Notes under the pieces: generated by a model | Told to the model about the DNA's origin: nothing | Databases searched by the model: none | Seen by the model: the letters and a program-made list of their open reading frames with translations, nothing else | Program-made: the position numbers and the translations under genes | DNA from: Betaproteobacteria bacterium | Lineage (GTDB): Bacteria > Pseudomonadota > Gammaproteobacteria > Burkholderiales > SG8-41 | Length of the DNA stretch: 64,000 nucleotides | Direction: 5' to 3' | NCBI GenBank assembly: GCA_028292435.1 | Contig: JAQGMI010000028.1 | Span: 1-64,000, forward strand | In this document: positions 51,813-61,050 of the stretch, one piece after another | How positions within the stretch are numbered: position 1 is the stretch's first letter | Layout of the letters: every line of letters begins with the position of its first letter

Positions 51813-52652
51813 ATGGAAACTCGTCCAATCGTTCCCGGTGAAGTCGTTGAAGTCAGTCCGTTGGTGCGGCGTATCACTGCGCCAAACCCCGGCATGATGA
51901 CCGGCCCCGGTACCAACGCTTATATCGTTGGCACATCGAATCTTGCGTTGATCGATCCCGGCCCCGATATCGAATCGCATCGCGACGTCATTCTGGCGAC
52001 GGTCGGCGACCGGCTGCGCTGGATTTTGTGCACGCATACGCATCGCGATCATTCGCCCGGCGCGAAAGCGTTGAAAGCCGCGACGGGCGCCGAGGTCATC
52101 GGGATGCCGGCGCCGCAATACGAAAACCAGGACACTGACTTCGCACCGGATCGGGTGCTGAAGAATGGCGACGTGCTCGACTGCGGCGATTTCAAACTCA
52201 CCGCTGTGCATACGCCCGGGCATGCGTCGAATCATCTCTGCTATCTGATGGATCGCGAGAAAATGCTGTTCACCGGCGACCACGTCATGCAGGGCTCGAC
52301 GGTCGTCATCAGTCCCCCTGACGGTGACATGGTCGCTTATCTAAAGTCGCTCGAAGCGCTGCTCGCGCTCGACATTTCCCGCATTGCGCCCGGCCACGGT
52401 CATCCGATCGAGACGCCGCATGCCGAAGCGAAGCGGTTGATCGCGCATCGCCTCCAGCGCGAACAGAAAGTCGTCGACGCATTCGCGACCGCAAATCCGG
52501 CGACGCTCGATGAACTCGTGACGATCGTTTACGCAGACGTATCGCCGAGGCTGCATCCGGTCGCGCGGCGTTCGCTCCATGCCCATCTGCTGAAGCTCGA
52601 ACACGACGGTCGGGTGTGGCAACAGGGCGAACGGTGGAAATTGCGGACTTAA
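51813..52652 (+). CDS. Metallo-beta-lactamase fold hydrolase (LACTB2-like)
   Basis: 279 residues. Metal motif HTHRDH (75-80) in ILCTHTHRDHSPGAKAL, with later ligands in VHTPGHASNHLCYL and FTGDHVMQGSTVV and AGH-like PGHGHPIETP. The C-terminal winged-helix-like domain (about 200-279) is characteristic of the LACTB2 group, which includes endoribonucleases and thioester or lactone hydrolases. It ends the plus-strand run that begins with the dehydrogenase. No SD is obvious; the start follows the NUDIX stop after 3 bases, so coupling is likely. Confidence 0.9.
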   Translation: METRPIVPGEVVEVSPLVRRITAPNPGMMTGPGTNAYIVGTSNLALIDPGPDIESHRDVILATVGDRLRWILCTHTHRDHSPGAKALKAATGAEVIGMPAPQYENQDTDFAPDRVLKNGDVLDCGDFKLTAVHTPGHASNHLCYLMDREKMLFTGDHVMQGSTVVISPPDGDMVAYLKSLEALLALDISRIAPGHGHPIETPHAEAKRLIAHRLQREQKVVDAFATANPATLDELVTIVYADVSPRLHPVARRSLHAHLLKLEHDGRVWQQGERWKLRT

Positions 52653-52706
52653 ATTTTCTGAATTGAGTCCGCAGCGATTTACTGCTCTATCAAGCAAGGG
52701 AATGTT

Positions 52707-53204
52707 ATGACACTAGTACGAGTGCTCGTCGCTATTTTTGTACTTGGCAGTTCATTGCCGCTGGTTGCGCTGGCAGACGACCTGACTCCGGAAAAGCGGG
52801 TAGACATCGAGCGACTGCTTAAAATGACCGGAGCACTTTCGCTTGGCAAGCAGATGGCCGTAAGCATAGTCGCGCAGCTCAATCTCGCGATCAAAAAGGC
52901 AAGGCCCGATGTTCCTCAAAAGCTGATGGACGCTTTGCCGGAAGAGGTGAGCGCAGTCTTTGACGAAAACATCGCAACCTTCAAGGAGGCAGTCATTCCC
53001 ATGTATAGCAAGTACTTCACGGCCATTGAGATAAAACAAATGGTCCAGTTCTACTCAACTGATCTCGGCCAAAAAGTCATAAAGATCATGCCGGCACTCA
53101 TGCAGGAAAGCATGGCAATCGGGCAGGCGTGGGGACAATCGTTGGGCCCAAGAATCGATGCTCGAATTAAAGCGCGGTTCAAGCAAGAGGGCATTACTAT
53201 CTGA
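52707..53204 (+). CDS. DUF2059 secreted protein
   Basis: 165 residues. Signal peptide MTLVRVLVAIFVLGSSLPLV with cleavage near ALA-DD, then a helical DUF2059 domain (PMYSKYFTAIEIKQMVQFYSTDLGQKVIKIMP). The domain occurs in periplasmic or outer-membrane-associated proteins of unknown function. AAGGGAATG precedes the ATG. A hairpin shared with the facing minus-strand gene follows the stop. Confidence 0.9.
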   Translation: MTLVRVLVAIFVLGSSLPLVALADDLTPEKRVDIERLLKMTGALSLGKQMAVSIVAQLNLAIKKARPDVPQKLMDALPEEVSAVFDENIATFKEAVIPMYSKYFTAIEIKQMVQFYSTDLGQKVIKIMPALMQESMAIGQAWGQSLGPRIDARIKARFKQEGITI

Positions 53205-53252
53205 GACGGTGGAAGTATGGTTATTGCAACTGTATATCGATTCTGTCATTGC

Positions 53253-53276
53253 AAAAAAAAGCCCGCCGAAGCGGGC
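53253..53276 (-). terminator. Rho-independent terminator of the small secreted protein gene, possibly bidirectional
   Basis: GCCCGC-CGAA-GCGGGC (53261-53276) with eight A bases to its left, which read as eight U on the minus strand. This is a textbook terminator for the minus-strand gene at 53299..53619. On the plus strand the stem is followed by TTCTTC only, so it would terminate the DUF2059 gene less strongly. Confidence 0.85.
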
Positions 53277-53298
53277 TTCTTCACGGCTGCAGTCAAAG

Positions 53299-53619
53299 TT
53301 ACTTAGCTTTCTGTGCGTCATGCTTCTGACGGTAGATCGCTTTGCTGTCGCGGTTCGCTTCGTGCTGGAGCTTCGCGCGCTCCTTCTTGGTGACAACGCC
53401 GTCGGCCTTGGCTTTTTCCTTGTCGCTTTGCAATTTGGCTTCGCGCTTTTCGAGGCGGTTGGCTTCCTTGGTGGTGAGCTCGCCTGATTTGACGCCTTGG
53501 TCGATGCGCCTTTCCTGGTTGGCCTGGCGCTTGTCGATGTTTGGCGTGGCGGTCTGAGCGAATGCGCTGCCGGCGAAGGCCAGAGTGATGGCGAGAACGA
53601 TTCCCTTTGCGTTAAACAT
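53299..53619 (-). CDS. Small basic secreted protein, Lys-rich
   Basis: 106 residues. Signal peptide MFNAKGIVLAITLAFAGSAFAQ, then a highly charged helical body (QANQERRIDQGVKSGELTTKEANRLEK-type repeats of Lys, Arg, Glu and Gln). Similar short proteins in Betaproteobacteria are annotated only as hypothetical; a helical periplasmic role is likely, but no function is known. AGGAGAGCACC precedes the ATG. It faces the DUF2059 gene and ends at a strong terminator. Confidence 0.85.
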   Translation of the reverse strand: MFNAKGIVLAITLAFAGSAFAQTATPNIDKRQANQERRIDQGVKSGELTTKEANRLEKREAKLQSDKEKAKADGVVTKKERAKLQHEANRDSKAIYRQKHDAQKAK

Positions 53620-53751
53620 GGTGCTCTCCTTTAGGTGATGGGCATGCGCAATCGAGCGCATACTCTAAAAACGTTCGCCGGAGCGGGTAGTTGACCCCTT
53701 CGCGCGTTCAATTTGTATCAAATTATGACAGCGTGTTACAACTTTGCGCCG

Positions 53752-54735
53752 TTATTGGACCGTCTTGACCTTGGCGTCCTGCACCACTTTTTTCCATTTC
53801 GGCACGTCGCGTTTCAGCACATCGCCAAACACCGACGGCGGTCCGCCAACGGGCTCGAGGCCTTCGCCGGCCATTCGTTCCTTCATCTCCGGCGTGCCGA
53901 TGGCCTTGTTGATCTCCGTATTCAGGCGCGTGACGATGTCCTTCGGCAGATTTTTGGGGCCCCAAAACGCGTACCACAGGATGGCTTCATAGCCTGGTAC
54001 TGATTCGGCGACCGTCGGCATATCGGGCAGCGTGCCGACGCGTTTGGCAGTGGTTACTGCTATACCGCGAACCTTGCCCGTTCTGTGCTGCGGTACGAGC
54101 GCTGGAATGGCGCCAAACATGATTTGCACCTGACCGCCGAGCAAATCCACCAGCGCCGGGCCGGTGCCTTTGTACGGAATGTGCGTCATCTTGATGTCCG
54201 TCATCAGGTCGAAGAGCTCAGTGGCCAGATGCGTGATGCCGCCTGTTCCGGTCGAGGCGAAATTGAGCGCGCCCGGTTTGGACTTGGCCAGTGCGATGAA
54301 TTCCTTGATCGACTTCGCGGCGACGCTCGGATGCACCGAAACCAGAAAGCCCGTGTCGCCGATCAGCGCGATGGGCGTGACGTCGTTCACCGGGTCGTAC
54401 GGCAGTTTGAACAACGCAGCGTTTGCCGCATAGCTGCCGGAAACCATCGCGAGCGTGTAACCGTCAGGCACGGAGCGCACCGCCGTTTCGGCGCCTATCG
54501 TGCCGCCACCGCCCGCGCGGTTATCGACGACGACCGATTCACCGAGCGCTTCGGTCAGCTTTTGCGCCATCGCGCGCGCCACGATGTCGGTGCCGCCGCC
54601 GGGTGCGAACGGCACGATCATGCGGATGGGTTTGGTCGGAAAGGACTCGCCTTTTTTCTGCGCGAACGCGTGGCCGCCGGCGATGGCGAGGGCAATAACT
54701 GACGTGACGGTGATGCAGCGATGGGTGATGCGCAT
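53752..54735 (-). CDS. Bug-family (TTT) periplasmic receptor
   Basis: 327 residues from the ATG at 54735, preceded by CTGGAGGAGCACC. Signal peptide MRITHRCITVTSVIALAIAG. Motifs are KPIRMIVPFAPGGGTDIVAR, ESVVVDNRAGGGGTIGAETA, VPDGYTLAMVS, MTHIPYKGTGPALVDLLGGQ and GPKNLPKDIV. An upstream in-frame extension lacks family character and runs into the MmgE/PrpD gene. It lies 43 bases after the MmgE/PrpD gene on the same strand, so both probably act on the same acid. Confidence 0.93.
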   Translation of the reverse strand: MRITHRCITVTSVIALAIAGGHAFAQKKGESFPTKPIRMIVPFAPGGGTDIVARAMAQKLTEALGESVVVDNRAGGGGTIGAETAVRSVPDGYTLAMVSGSYAANAALFKLPYDPVNDVTPIALIGDTGFLVSVHPSVAAKSIKEFIALAKSKPGALNFASTGTGGITHLATELFDLMTDIKMTHIPYKGTGPALVDLLGGQVQIMFGAIPALVPQHRTGKVRGIAVTTAKRVGTLPDMPTVAESVPGYEAILWYAFWGPKNLPKDIVTRLNTEINKAIGTPEMKERMAGEGLEPVGGPPSVFGDVLKRDVPKWKKVVQDAKVKTVQ

Positions 54736-54778
54736 GGTGCTCCTCCAGTGATGCAAGTGTTGAATTTTATTTTGATGG

Positions 54779-56152
54779 TTAACTGCGATGAAGCAATGCG
54801 AGCAGCTCGCGGACGGATCGATGCTCGATGTCGAGCGCCACGGCGGCGATCTTGTCAGCGGGCAATTCGGCATTGATGCCGCGAAACTTCTTCGTGATGC
54901 CCGCTGCATCGATGGGCGAGGAAACGGAGCCGGTGGGGTTCAGGATGTCGACGCGTTCCCACTGGCCATTGCGTTCGGCCGCGACCCAGCCGGCAAAATC
55001 TTTCGGATAAAGCTTGTCGAGTTCTGGATCGGGCACGAGCTCGAGGTCATTGGCGAGCTTGCCAAGCGCGCGATCGTGCATCCTGTCATGGCTGAACTGT
55101 GCAGGGAGCACCTGGCCATCGGCGAGCGCGGCTGCGACGACATAGCGGAGACTCATTTGCGCATTCAATTCGGAGGAGGGGGCATAGTCGAATCCGCATT
55201 GAACGTCCACGACCTTGCTGGTGCCGACGCGAACCGGGGTTTGCGGATTCCAGGCGCCGCCGAATTTCCTGCGCAGTGCAAGGGCCGCGTCGATGTACGC
55301 ATGTGTGCTGCCGCAGCATGAATAGGGTTTGATCGACGTCGTGTCGAGATGATAAATGCGGCCCAGGTCGCGCGTAAGCGGGGCAGGGTCGGAGGCGTCA
55401 GAGAAGGCTTTCAGGACGCCGCCATCTTCGTATTCGTAAATCTGGGTGGGGCCGGTGAAATCAAGTTGCGCGAGTTCCGCCGCTAGCACGCCGGCGTGCG
55501 CGGCCTTGCCGGCATGCAGGCGTTTGCTCATCGTGCCGTCCGCGTTGAACGCCCAGAGGCCTGCACCTTGCGTGCCGGCCAGCCCGAGCGCCCAGGCGCA
55601 ATGTTCGGTATCGAGTTTCATCAGCGACGCACATGCGGCAGCGGCGCCGAACGGCCCGCATACGCCGGTCAAATGCCAGCCGCGCAGGCGCGCCGCGGAT
55701 GGATTGAGCGCGAGGCTGGTGCGGATCATTACTTCATAGCCGGCCGCGATGGCGGTGACGAGTTCGGTTCCGCTGCTATTGAGCTTTTCCGCGATTGCTA
55801 TCGCCGCCGGCACGACGACCGCGCCCGGATGCAGCTTTGAATTGTGATAATCGTCGAGCTCGAAAGCGTGAGAGGCGATGCCATTGACCATCGCCGCATC
55901 GGCAGCGCGCAGCGAAGTCTGCTGATCGCCCCATACGGTCGCTTCATTCGAGTGGCCGCCGCGGCGCGCCCACTCAAGCAGTTTCTTCGTCCATGGCGTT
56001 TGAAATCCGTAGAGACCCGCGCCGATGGTATCGAGTATCGCAATGCGCACCACTTCGCGCGTGCGTTCAGGCAAATCGGCGTAGCGCAAACCGGCAATCC
56101 AGTTCGCGAGTTCGCGGGTTGGTGCCGCAACCGCGCGACGATCGTAGTTCAT
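54779..56152 (-). CDS. MmgE/PrpD-family protein
   Basis: 457 residues. RTREVVRIAILDTIGAGLYG, NGIASHAFELDDYHNSKLHPGAVVVPAA and HLTGVCGPFGAAAACASL are the family blocks of the alpha domain (about 15-270); the beta domain follows (SIKPYSCCGSTHAYIDAAL). PrpD dehydrates 2-methylcitrate to 2-methylaconitate; iron-free homologues act on other tri- and dicarboxylates such as cis-aconitate (itaconate-type decarboxylases belong here). The neighbours TcuA and PrpF suggest aconitate or tricarballylate metabolism. Confidence 0.92.
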   Translation of the reverse strand: MNYDRRAVAAPTRELANWIAGLRYADLPERTREVVRIAILDTIGAGLYGFQTPWTKKLLEWARRGGHSNEATVWGDQQTSLRAADAAMVNGIASHAFELDDYHNSKLHPGAVVVPAAIAIAEKLNSSGTELVTAIAAGYEVMIRTSLALNPSAARLRGWHLTGVCGPFGAAAACASLMKLDTEHCAWALGLAGTQGAGLWAFNADGTMSKRLHAGKAAHAGVLAAELAQLDFTGPTQIYEYEDGGVLKAFSDASDPAPLTRDLGRIYHLDTTSIKPYSCCGSTHAYIDAALALRRKFGGAWNPQTPVRVGTSKVVDVQCGFDYAPSSELNAQMSLRYVVAAALADGQVLPAQFSHDRMHDRALGKLANDLELVPDPELDKLYPKDFAGWVAAERNGQWERVDILNPTGSVSSPIDAAGITKKFRGINAELPADKIAAVALDIEHRSVRELLALLHRS

Positions 56153-56250
56153 GCGAACGCTCCTCGAATATTGGCCCGCGCGATATGTGAATGCGATGCG
56201 CGGTCTGCAGCTATTGTAGAGTTACACTGGGGCGTTGTCATGCGGCTGCC

Positions 56251-56280
56251 TTGACACTCGCGAGACGGCAACGGCATACT
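56251..56280 (+). promoter_or_regulatory. Possible sigma-70 promoter of the TcuA-like gene
   Basis: TTGACA (56251-56256) and CATACT (56275-56280) are 18 bases apart in the 246-base gap between divergent genes. The transcript would have a leader of about 110 bases. No other clear signal is visible in this gap. Confidence 0.4.
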
Positions 56281-56398
56281 CGGTTCGCTTTCCGGTGCAC
56301 AAATGATTGCATAAATTCTGCACTGCGACGCGTTTTCCTGTGAGCTGATCCCACAGCGGCAATCTCACACTCTTCAAATCGCATTCAAGGAACGGTCA

Positions 56399-57871
56399 AT
56401 GAACGACTTCGACGTAATCGTAGTGGGCGGCGGCAACGCGGCATTCGCGGCCGCGATATCGGCCAGGGAACATGGCGCCAAGCGCGTGCTTGTGCTCGAG
56501 AAAGCGCCCAAGGCGCAGCGCGGCGGCAACACCCACTTCAGCGGCGCCATCTTCCGTCACTACTTCAACGATGTGAAAGAGCTTGATCGCTTTGTGCCCG
56601 ACGCCGAAGAAAAATATCCGGGATTTCACGCGGGCTGCGAATCGTATCCGAAGGAAGCATTTCGCGCCGACCTAATGCGCGTCACCGGCGGACGCAGCGA
56701 TCCCGAGCTGTCGACAATCCTGATCGACGAATCGTACGACACGCTGTGCTGGATCCAGGAAAAAGGCGGCATGGAATTCGAGCTCGCGCATTCGGTGATG
56801 GGCGTACGCGTCAACGGCAAGATCAAATGGCCCAAAGGCGCAATCGTGCGCGTCGTGCATGAGGGTGTCGGCCTGTCGAAGACATGGTTCGAGACGGCCG
56901 AGCAGATGGGCATCGAAACGCGCTACGACACAAGCGCGATGCGGCTCACGCAAGCGGAATCGGCGCGCGTCAACGGCGTCGTTGCGCGCGGCCCCGACGG
57001 CATCTCCAACCTGAATGCAAAAGCGGTCATTCTCGCGGCAGGCGGTTTCGAAACCAATCCGGCATGGCGCCGGCTGTATCTTGGCGACCCATGGGACCAC
57101 GCAAAGGTGCGCGGCTCCAATTTCAACTACGGCGACGGGCTCAAGATGGCGATGGACATCGGCGCGATGCCGTGGGGCCATTGGGGCGGCTGTCATGCGA
57201 CGCCGATCAACGCGCTGGCGCCCGATTACGGCCGTCGCGATCTGACCGACAAGACGAACCGGCTTTCTTATACGTACGGCGTGATGATTAATGTCGAAGG
57301 CAAGCGCTGGGTGGACGAAGGCGCTGATTTCAACTCGTACACATACGCTAAGTATGGCGGCATGATTTTGAAGCAGCCACGCAGCCTGATTTACCAGATT
57401 TTCGACAGTAAAGTTCTCGACATGCTCGAGCCGCGGTATTCGACGAGCGAGCCGTTCAAGTCCGACACGCTCGAAGGCCTGGTGAAGCAATTAGATCTTG
57501 ATCAGGCGCAGGCAATAAAAACGTTAAACGAGTACAACGCAGCGGCGGGGCATGGCAAATTCGATCCGATCGCCCTCGACGGTTTGCACACTAAAGGCAT
57601 CGAGCCCGCAAAGACCAACTGGGCGCAGAAGCTCGATAAGCCGCCGTATGTGGCTTATCCGGTGACCGGCGGCATTACGTTTACATTTGGCGGCCTGAAG
57701 ATCACCAAGGATGCGCAAGTTGTCGGCACCGACTGGAAGCCGATGCCCGGCCTGTATACCTGCGGCGAAATGGTCGGCGGTTTGTTCCATTACAACTATC
57801 CGCTCGGCACCGGCCTCATGTCGGGTGCCGTGTTTGGTCGCATCGCGGGACGCAGCGCCGCGCGCTCCTAG
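56399..57871 (+). CDS. tcuA: FAD-dependent tricarballylate dehydrogenase-like protein
   Basis: 490 residues. FAD-binding VIVVGGGNAAFAAAISARE at the N-terminus, fumarate-reductase-like insert with GGNTHFSGAIFRHYF, and GGFETNPAWRRLYLGDPWD and YPLGTGLMSGAVFGRIAG toward the C-terminus. TcuA oxidises tricarballylate to cis-aconitate; in Salmonella it is reoxidised by TcuB, and the citrate-like uptake protein is TcuC. Neither TcuB nor TcuC is recognisable here, though the following MFS carrier may replace TcuC. Related FAD proteins act on other diacids, so the substrate is moderately sure. Confidence 0.87.
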   Translation: MNDFDVIVVGGGNAAFAAAISAREHGAKRVLVLEKAPKAQRGGNTHFSGAIFRHYFNDVKELDRFVPDAEEKYPGFHAGCESYPKEAFRADLMRVTGGRSDPELSTILIDESYDTLCWIQEKGGMEFELAHSVMGVRVNGKIKWPKGAIVRVVHEGVGLSKTWFETAEQMGIETRYDTSAMRLTQAESARVNGVVARGPDGISNLNAKAVILAAGGFETNPAWRRLYLGDPWDHAKVRGSNFNYGDGLKMAMDIGAMPWGHWGGCHATPINALAPDYGRRDLTDKTNRLSYTYGVMINVEGKRWVDEGADFNSYTYAKYGGMILKQPRSLIYQIFDSKVLDMLEPRYSTSEPFKSDTLEGLVKQLDLDQAQAIKTLNEYNAAAGHGKFDPIALDGLHTKGIEPAKTNWAQKLDKPPYVAYPVTGGITFTFGGLKITKDAQVVGTDWKPMPGLYTCGEMVGGLFHYNYPLGTGLMSGAVFGRIAGRSAARS

Positions 57872-59034
57872 ATTTTGGCGTCGGGTGCCGCCGACGGCTT
57901 TGCAGCTGTCGCGGGTTTGACTGTGCTGCTCATATAGCCGCTCGTTCCCAGAACGCCGGCGATCATGATGAACACCGGCGCCATGCCGAACGCGGAGCCA
58001 AGCGCGCCCGCAATGATCGGCACGACGCTATGCGTGAAGTGATTGAGCGTCATGCGCACACCGGTCACTTCGCCGGTGCGGCCTTCCGGCGAGCGGTTGT
58101 AGCTCATGAGCAGCGTAATCGGCTGGCAGCAGCCGAGCGCGAGACCAATGCCGAACGACAGTGCGCCGATTACCCACGCGTTCCGAGCAAACGGAAAAAG
58201 CGTAAAGACGACGGCGCCGAAATACATCGAAAACGCCAGCACGTTGCGCGCGGTAAAGCGCGCGTTCAATTGCGGCAGGCTGAAGCGCACGACAAACGTC
58301 GCGGCGGCAAAAGTGCCGAGGATGATGCCGATCGTCGACGGCGAAAGATGAATCGAAGTCGCGTAGAGCGGCAGGTAAAACATGTAGAGATCCCAGCCGG
58401 TCACGACCATCGCGCCGGTGATCAACACCTTGCGCAGGTCGGGGATCAGCAACAGCGAAAACGCGCTTTGCGTGTGCTCGCGGCCGATCGGCGGCCGTAT
58501 ATCGCCGAGTTTGCGATAACTTAGGAGGACGGCGACTGCCACGAGCGTTGAAAGGCTGAGATAGAGGTAGGCGTGCGCATGGCCGGAATATTCGATCGCG
58601 TAACCGACGGCGAGCGGGCCGACGAAGCTCGAGATCGAATAGCCGAGCGAGAGCGTGCTGAAGTTTTTAGCGCGGTCTTCCCGCGGTCCCCATGCGCCGG
58701 TCAGGTTTTGCGCGGCGACGTTATAGAACACGAACGCCATGCCGATCACGGCGGCGGACAGGTAGAGCGCCGCGATCGACGGCCATAGATAAGGCAGCAT
58801 CAGGCCGCAGCCGCACCAGACCGCGCCGAAAATCATCGGCGGCCTGACGCCATAGCGATCGGTCGTGCGGCCGGCAACGACACCGAGCAGCAGCGGTGTC
58901 AGCGAATACAGCGCCACCATGATGCCAATCGAAAATGCGCTGACGCCGAGTTTCAGTGCAAAGAGCGCCATCACCACGCGGCTGCCGGTGAGGCAGCCGT
59001 GCATAATCACATTGAGGAAGACGATCAGGTACAT
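57868..59034 (-). CDS. MFS transporter
   Basis: 388 residues, about 12 hydrophobic segments (for example GVSAFSIGIMVALYSLTPLLLG and VLITGAMVVTGWDLYMFYLPL). Motif-A-like loop GVVAGRTTDRYGVRPPM lies after helix 2. Its stop overlaps that of the TcuA-like gene by 4 bases in convergent orientation. The substrate is not readable; location suggests an organic acid. Confidence 0.88.
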   Translation of the reverse strand: MYLIVFLNVIMHGCLTGSRVVMALFALKLGVSAFSIGIMVALYSLTPLLLGVVAGRTTDRYGVRPPMIFGAVWCGCGLMLPYLWPSIAALYLSAAVIGMAFVFYNVAAQNLTGAWGPREDRAKNFSTLSLGYSISSFVGPLAVGYAIEYSGHAHAYLYLSLSTLVAVAVLLSYRKLGDIRPPIGREHTQSAFSLLLIPDLRKVLITGAMVVTGWDLYMFYLPLYATSIHLSPSTIGIILGTFAAATFVVRFSLPQLNARFTARNVLAFSMYFGAVVFTLFPFARNAWVIGALSFGIGLALGCCQPITLLMSYNRSPEGRTGEVTGVRMTLNHFTHSVVPIIAGALGSAFGMAPVFIMIAGVLGTSGYMSSTVKPATAAKPSAAPDAKI

Positions 59035-59110
59035 GAACGGTGATGCGCGCTTGCCGTGTCGACTGCAACCTGTTTTTCACGCGACGCTGTTTTCCGCGGG
59101 GCAACGCGCA

Positions 59111-60085
59111 TCAATCGACTTTCGCGCCGGACGCCTTGATCACTTTGGCGTACTTCGGAATTTCGGATTTGACGAATGCCGCGAACTCTTCGGGTTTGTT
59201 GCCGACAGGCTCGGCGCCGAGGGTTGCGAGCCTTTCGCGCATCTCGCTCGTGTGCAGGATGCGCACGACTTCGGCGTTGAGCTTGATCACAACCTCCGGC
59301 GGCGTGCCGGCAGGCGCGAAAATGCCGAACCAGGTGCTGACATCGAATCCGCGCAGCCCCGATTCGCTGATCGTCGGCAAATCAGGAACGAGCGGCGAGC
59401 GCTTGAGCGTCGTCACGGCGACGGCGCGCACGCGCGAGGCCTTGATGTTCGGCAGCGCGGAGGCGAGGTTGTCGAACATCAGCGAGACCTGGCCCGCAAT
59501 CAGATCGATGACCGCCGGCGCCGCTCCTTTGTAGGGGATGTGCGTCATTTGCACGCCGGCCATGCTGTTGAACAATTCCCCCGCGAGATGTCCGGCGCTG
59601 CCGGTGCTGCCCGACGCGAAATTAAGCTGGCCCGGTTTCGACTTCGCGAGCGCGATTAAATCTTTCACTGTTTTAACCGGCACTGATGGATGAACGACGA
59701 GCACGTTCGGCACTGAGGTAATCAAGGTGATCGGCGCAAAGTCCTTGATGGGGTCGTACGCAATCTTGCTGTAAAGCGTCGGGTTGATCGCATGCGTGCT
59801 GACGGCGCCCATTAAAATGGTGTAACCGTCGGCCGGTGATCTGGCGACTACCTCTGCACCGATATTGCCGCCGGCCCCGGGCCGGTTGTCGATAATAACG
59901 GGCTGGCTCCATGCTTTATTGAGGTCCTGGCCGATGGCGCGCGCGACGATGTCGAGCGGACCGCCGGCGGGGAACGGCACGACATAGCGAATCGCTTTAG
60001 CCGGGTAACTCGCCTGCGCGCCGGCGTGGCTTGCGGCAAAAATGAAAAGCGCCGCGATTGCGGCGCTTGCGTTGCGATTCGACAT
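59111..60085 (-). CDS. Bug-family (TTT) periplasmic receptor
   Basis: 324 residues from the ATG at 60085, which starts the signal peptide (MSNRNASAAIAALFIFAASH). An in-frame ATG at 60112 would overlap the aldolase gene. Motifs are KAIRYVVPFPAGGPLDIVAR, QPVIIDNRPGAGGNIGAEVV, SPADGYTILMG, MTHIPYKGAAPAVIDLIAGQ and FAPAGTPPEVV. It lies 4 bases after the class II aldolase gene on the same strand, so the two form a unit. Confidence 0.93.
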   Translation of the reverse strand: MSNRNASAAIAALFIFAASHAGAQASYPAKAIRYVVPFPAGGPLDIVARAIGQDLNKAWSQPVIIDNRPGAGGNIGAEVVARSPADGYTILMGAVSTHAINPTLYSKIAYDPIKDFAPITLITSVPNVLVVHPSVPVKTVKDLIALAKSKPGQLNFASGSTGSAGHLAGELFNSMAGVQMTHIPYKGAAPAVIDLIAGQVSLMFDNLASALPNIKASRVRAVAVTTLKRSPLVPDLPTISESGLRGFDVSTWFGIFAPAGTPPEVVIKLNAEVVRILHTSEMRERLATLGAEPVGNKPEEFAAFVKSEIPKYAKVIKASGAKVD

Positions 60086-60089
60086 CGCG

Positions 60090-60911
60090 TTAAACCGCGT
60101 AACCCGGATCATCGCGATCGAGTTTGCGTTTGAGCGCCGCCCACACGAGCTTGCCGCCTTCAGCCTGGCCGCCCTTGGAATAAATTTCCAGACCCTGGCC
60201 GATGGCGTGGTTGACGACTTCCTGCGGCAGAGCGTTGAGCTCCGCGCCGCCGGTCATCGCGTGGATCTGGAACTTGCAGGCACGCTCGAGCCGGTACATG
60301 CGGTGGAACATCTCGCCAATGGATGCGCCGACTGTCAGCGTGCCGTGATTGCGCAGGATCAGCATGCCGCCGTCGCCGAGCGACTTGACGATACGCTCGC
60401 GCTCGCCGAGATTGAACGCGACGCCTTCATAGTCGTGATAGCGCACCAGACCGAGCGCAGTCAGCGCCATCTGGGTGACGGGCAGCAGCCCTTGCTTCTG
60501 CGTCGACACGCCGACGCCATAGGCCGTGTGCAGATGCATGACCGCTTCGGCATGGTTGCCCATGTGAACGGCGCTGTGAATCGTGAAGCCCGCCTTGTTT
60601 ACGTTATAGGGCGATTCCGACAGCTTGTTGCCGTCGACATCGACCTTGATCAGCGATGAAGCGGTGATTTCCTCGAACAAAAGCCCGTACGGGTTCAGCA
60701 GAAACTGATCATGCGTGTTCGGTGCGCGGCATGAAATGTGGGTTCCGAGCAGATCCGTCCAGCCCATCAACGCGGTCAGGCGGTAAGCGGCGGCGAGTTC
60801 TACGCGGGCTTGCCATTCCGCCGAATCCATGCGGCTACGGACGGCTTTGAGTTTCGGCTTGGCGCTTGGACGCAGTCGCGTCACATTGGACTTTTTCGGA
60901 ACGGATTTCAT
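60090..60911 (-). CDS. Class II aldolase/adducin family protein
   Basis: 273 residues. Zinc ligands are visible in AVMHLHTAYG (H126, H128), and NHGTLTVGASIG is the usual C-terminal His stretch. Members include fuculose-phosphate aldolase, ribulose-5-phosphate 4-epimerase and decarboxylating or retro-aldol enzymes of aromatic pathways. An N-terminal tail of about 30 basic residues (KKSNVTRLRPSAKPKLK) is not conserved. The Bug receptor follows, suggesting that the enzyme works on an imported acid. Confidence 0.9.
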   Translation of the reverse strand: MKSVPKKSNVTRLRPSAKPKLKAVRSRMDSAEWQARVELAAAYRLTALMGWTDLLGTHISCRAPNTHDQFLLNPYGLLFEEITASSLIKVDVDGNKLSESPYNVNKAGFTIHSAVHMGNHAEAVMHLHTAYGVGVSTQKQGLLPVTQMALTALGLVRYHDYEGVAFNLGERERIVKSLGDGGMLILRNHGTLTVGASIGEMFHRMYRLERACKFQIHAMTGGAELNALPQEVVNHAIGQGLEIYSKGGQAEGGKLVWAALKRKLDRDDPGYAV

Positions 60912-61050
60912 GCGGCAACCTTATTGAACGAGTTAGCGAACGAAGTGGAACTGGCATTGTAGCGAACTACGCGCCGCCTGTAAGCAGACGCAGGATTGCG
61001 TTTGTTATACTGCCGGGCTTTCCCTCCGCCGAATTACGTCCGCCCTGTCA

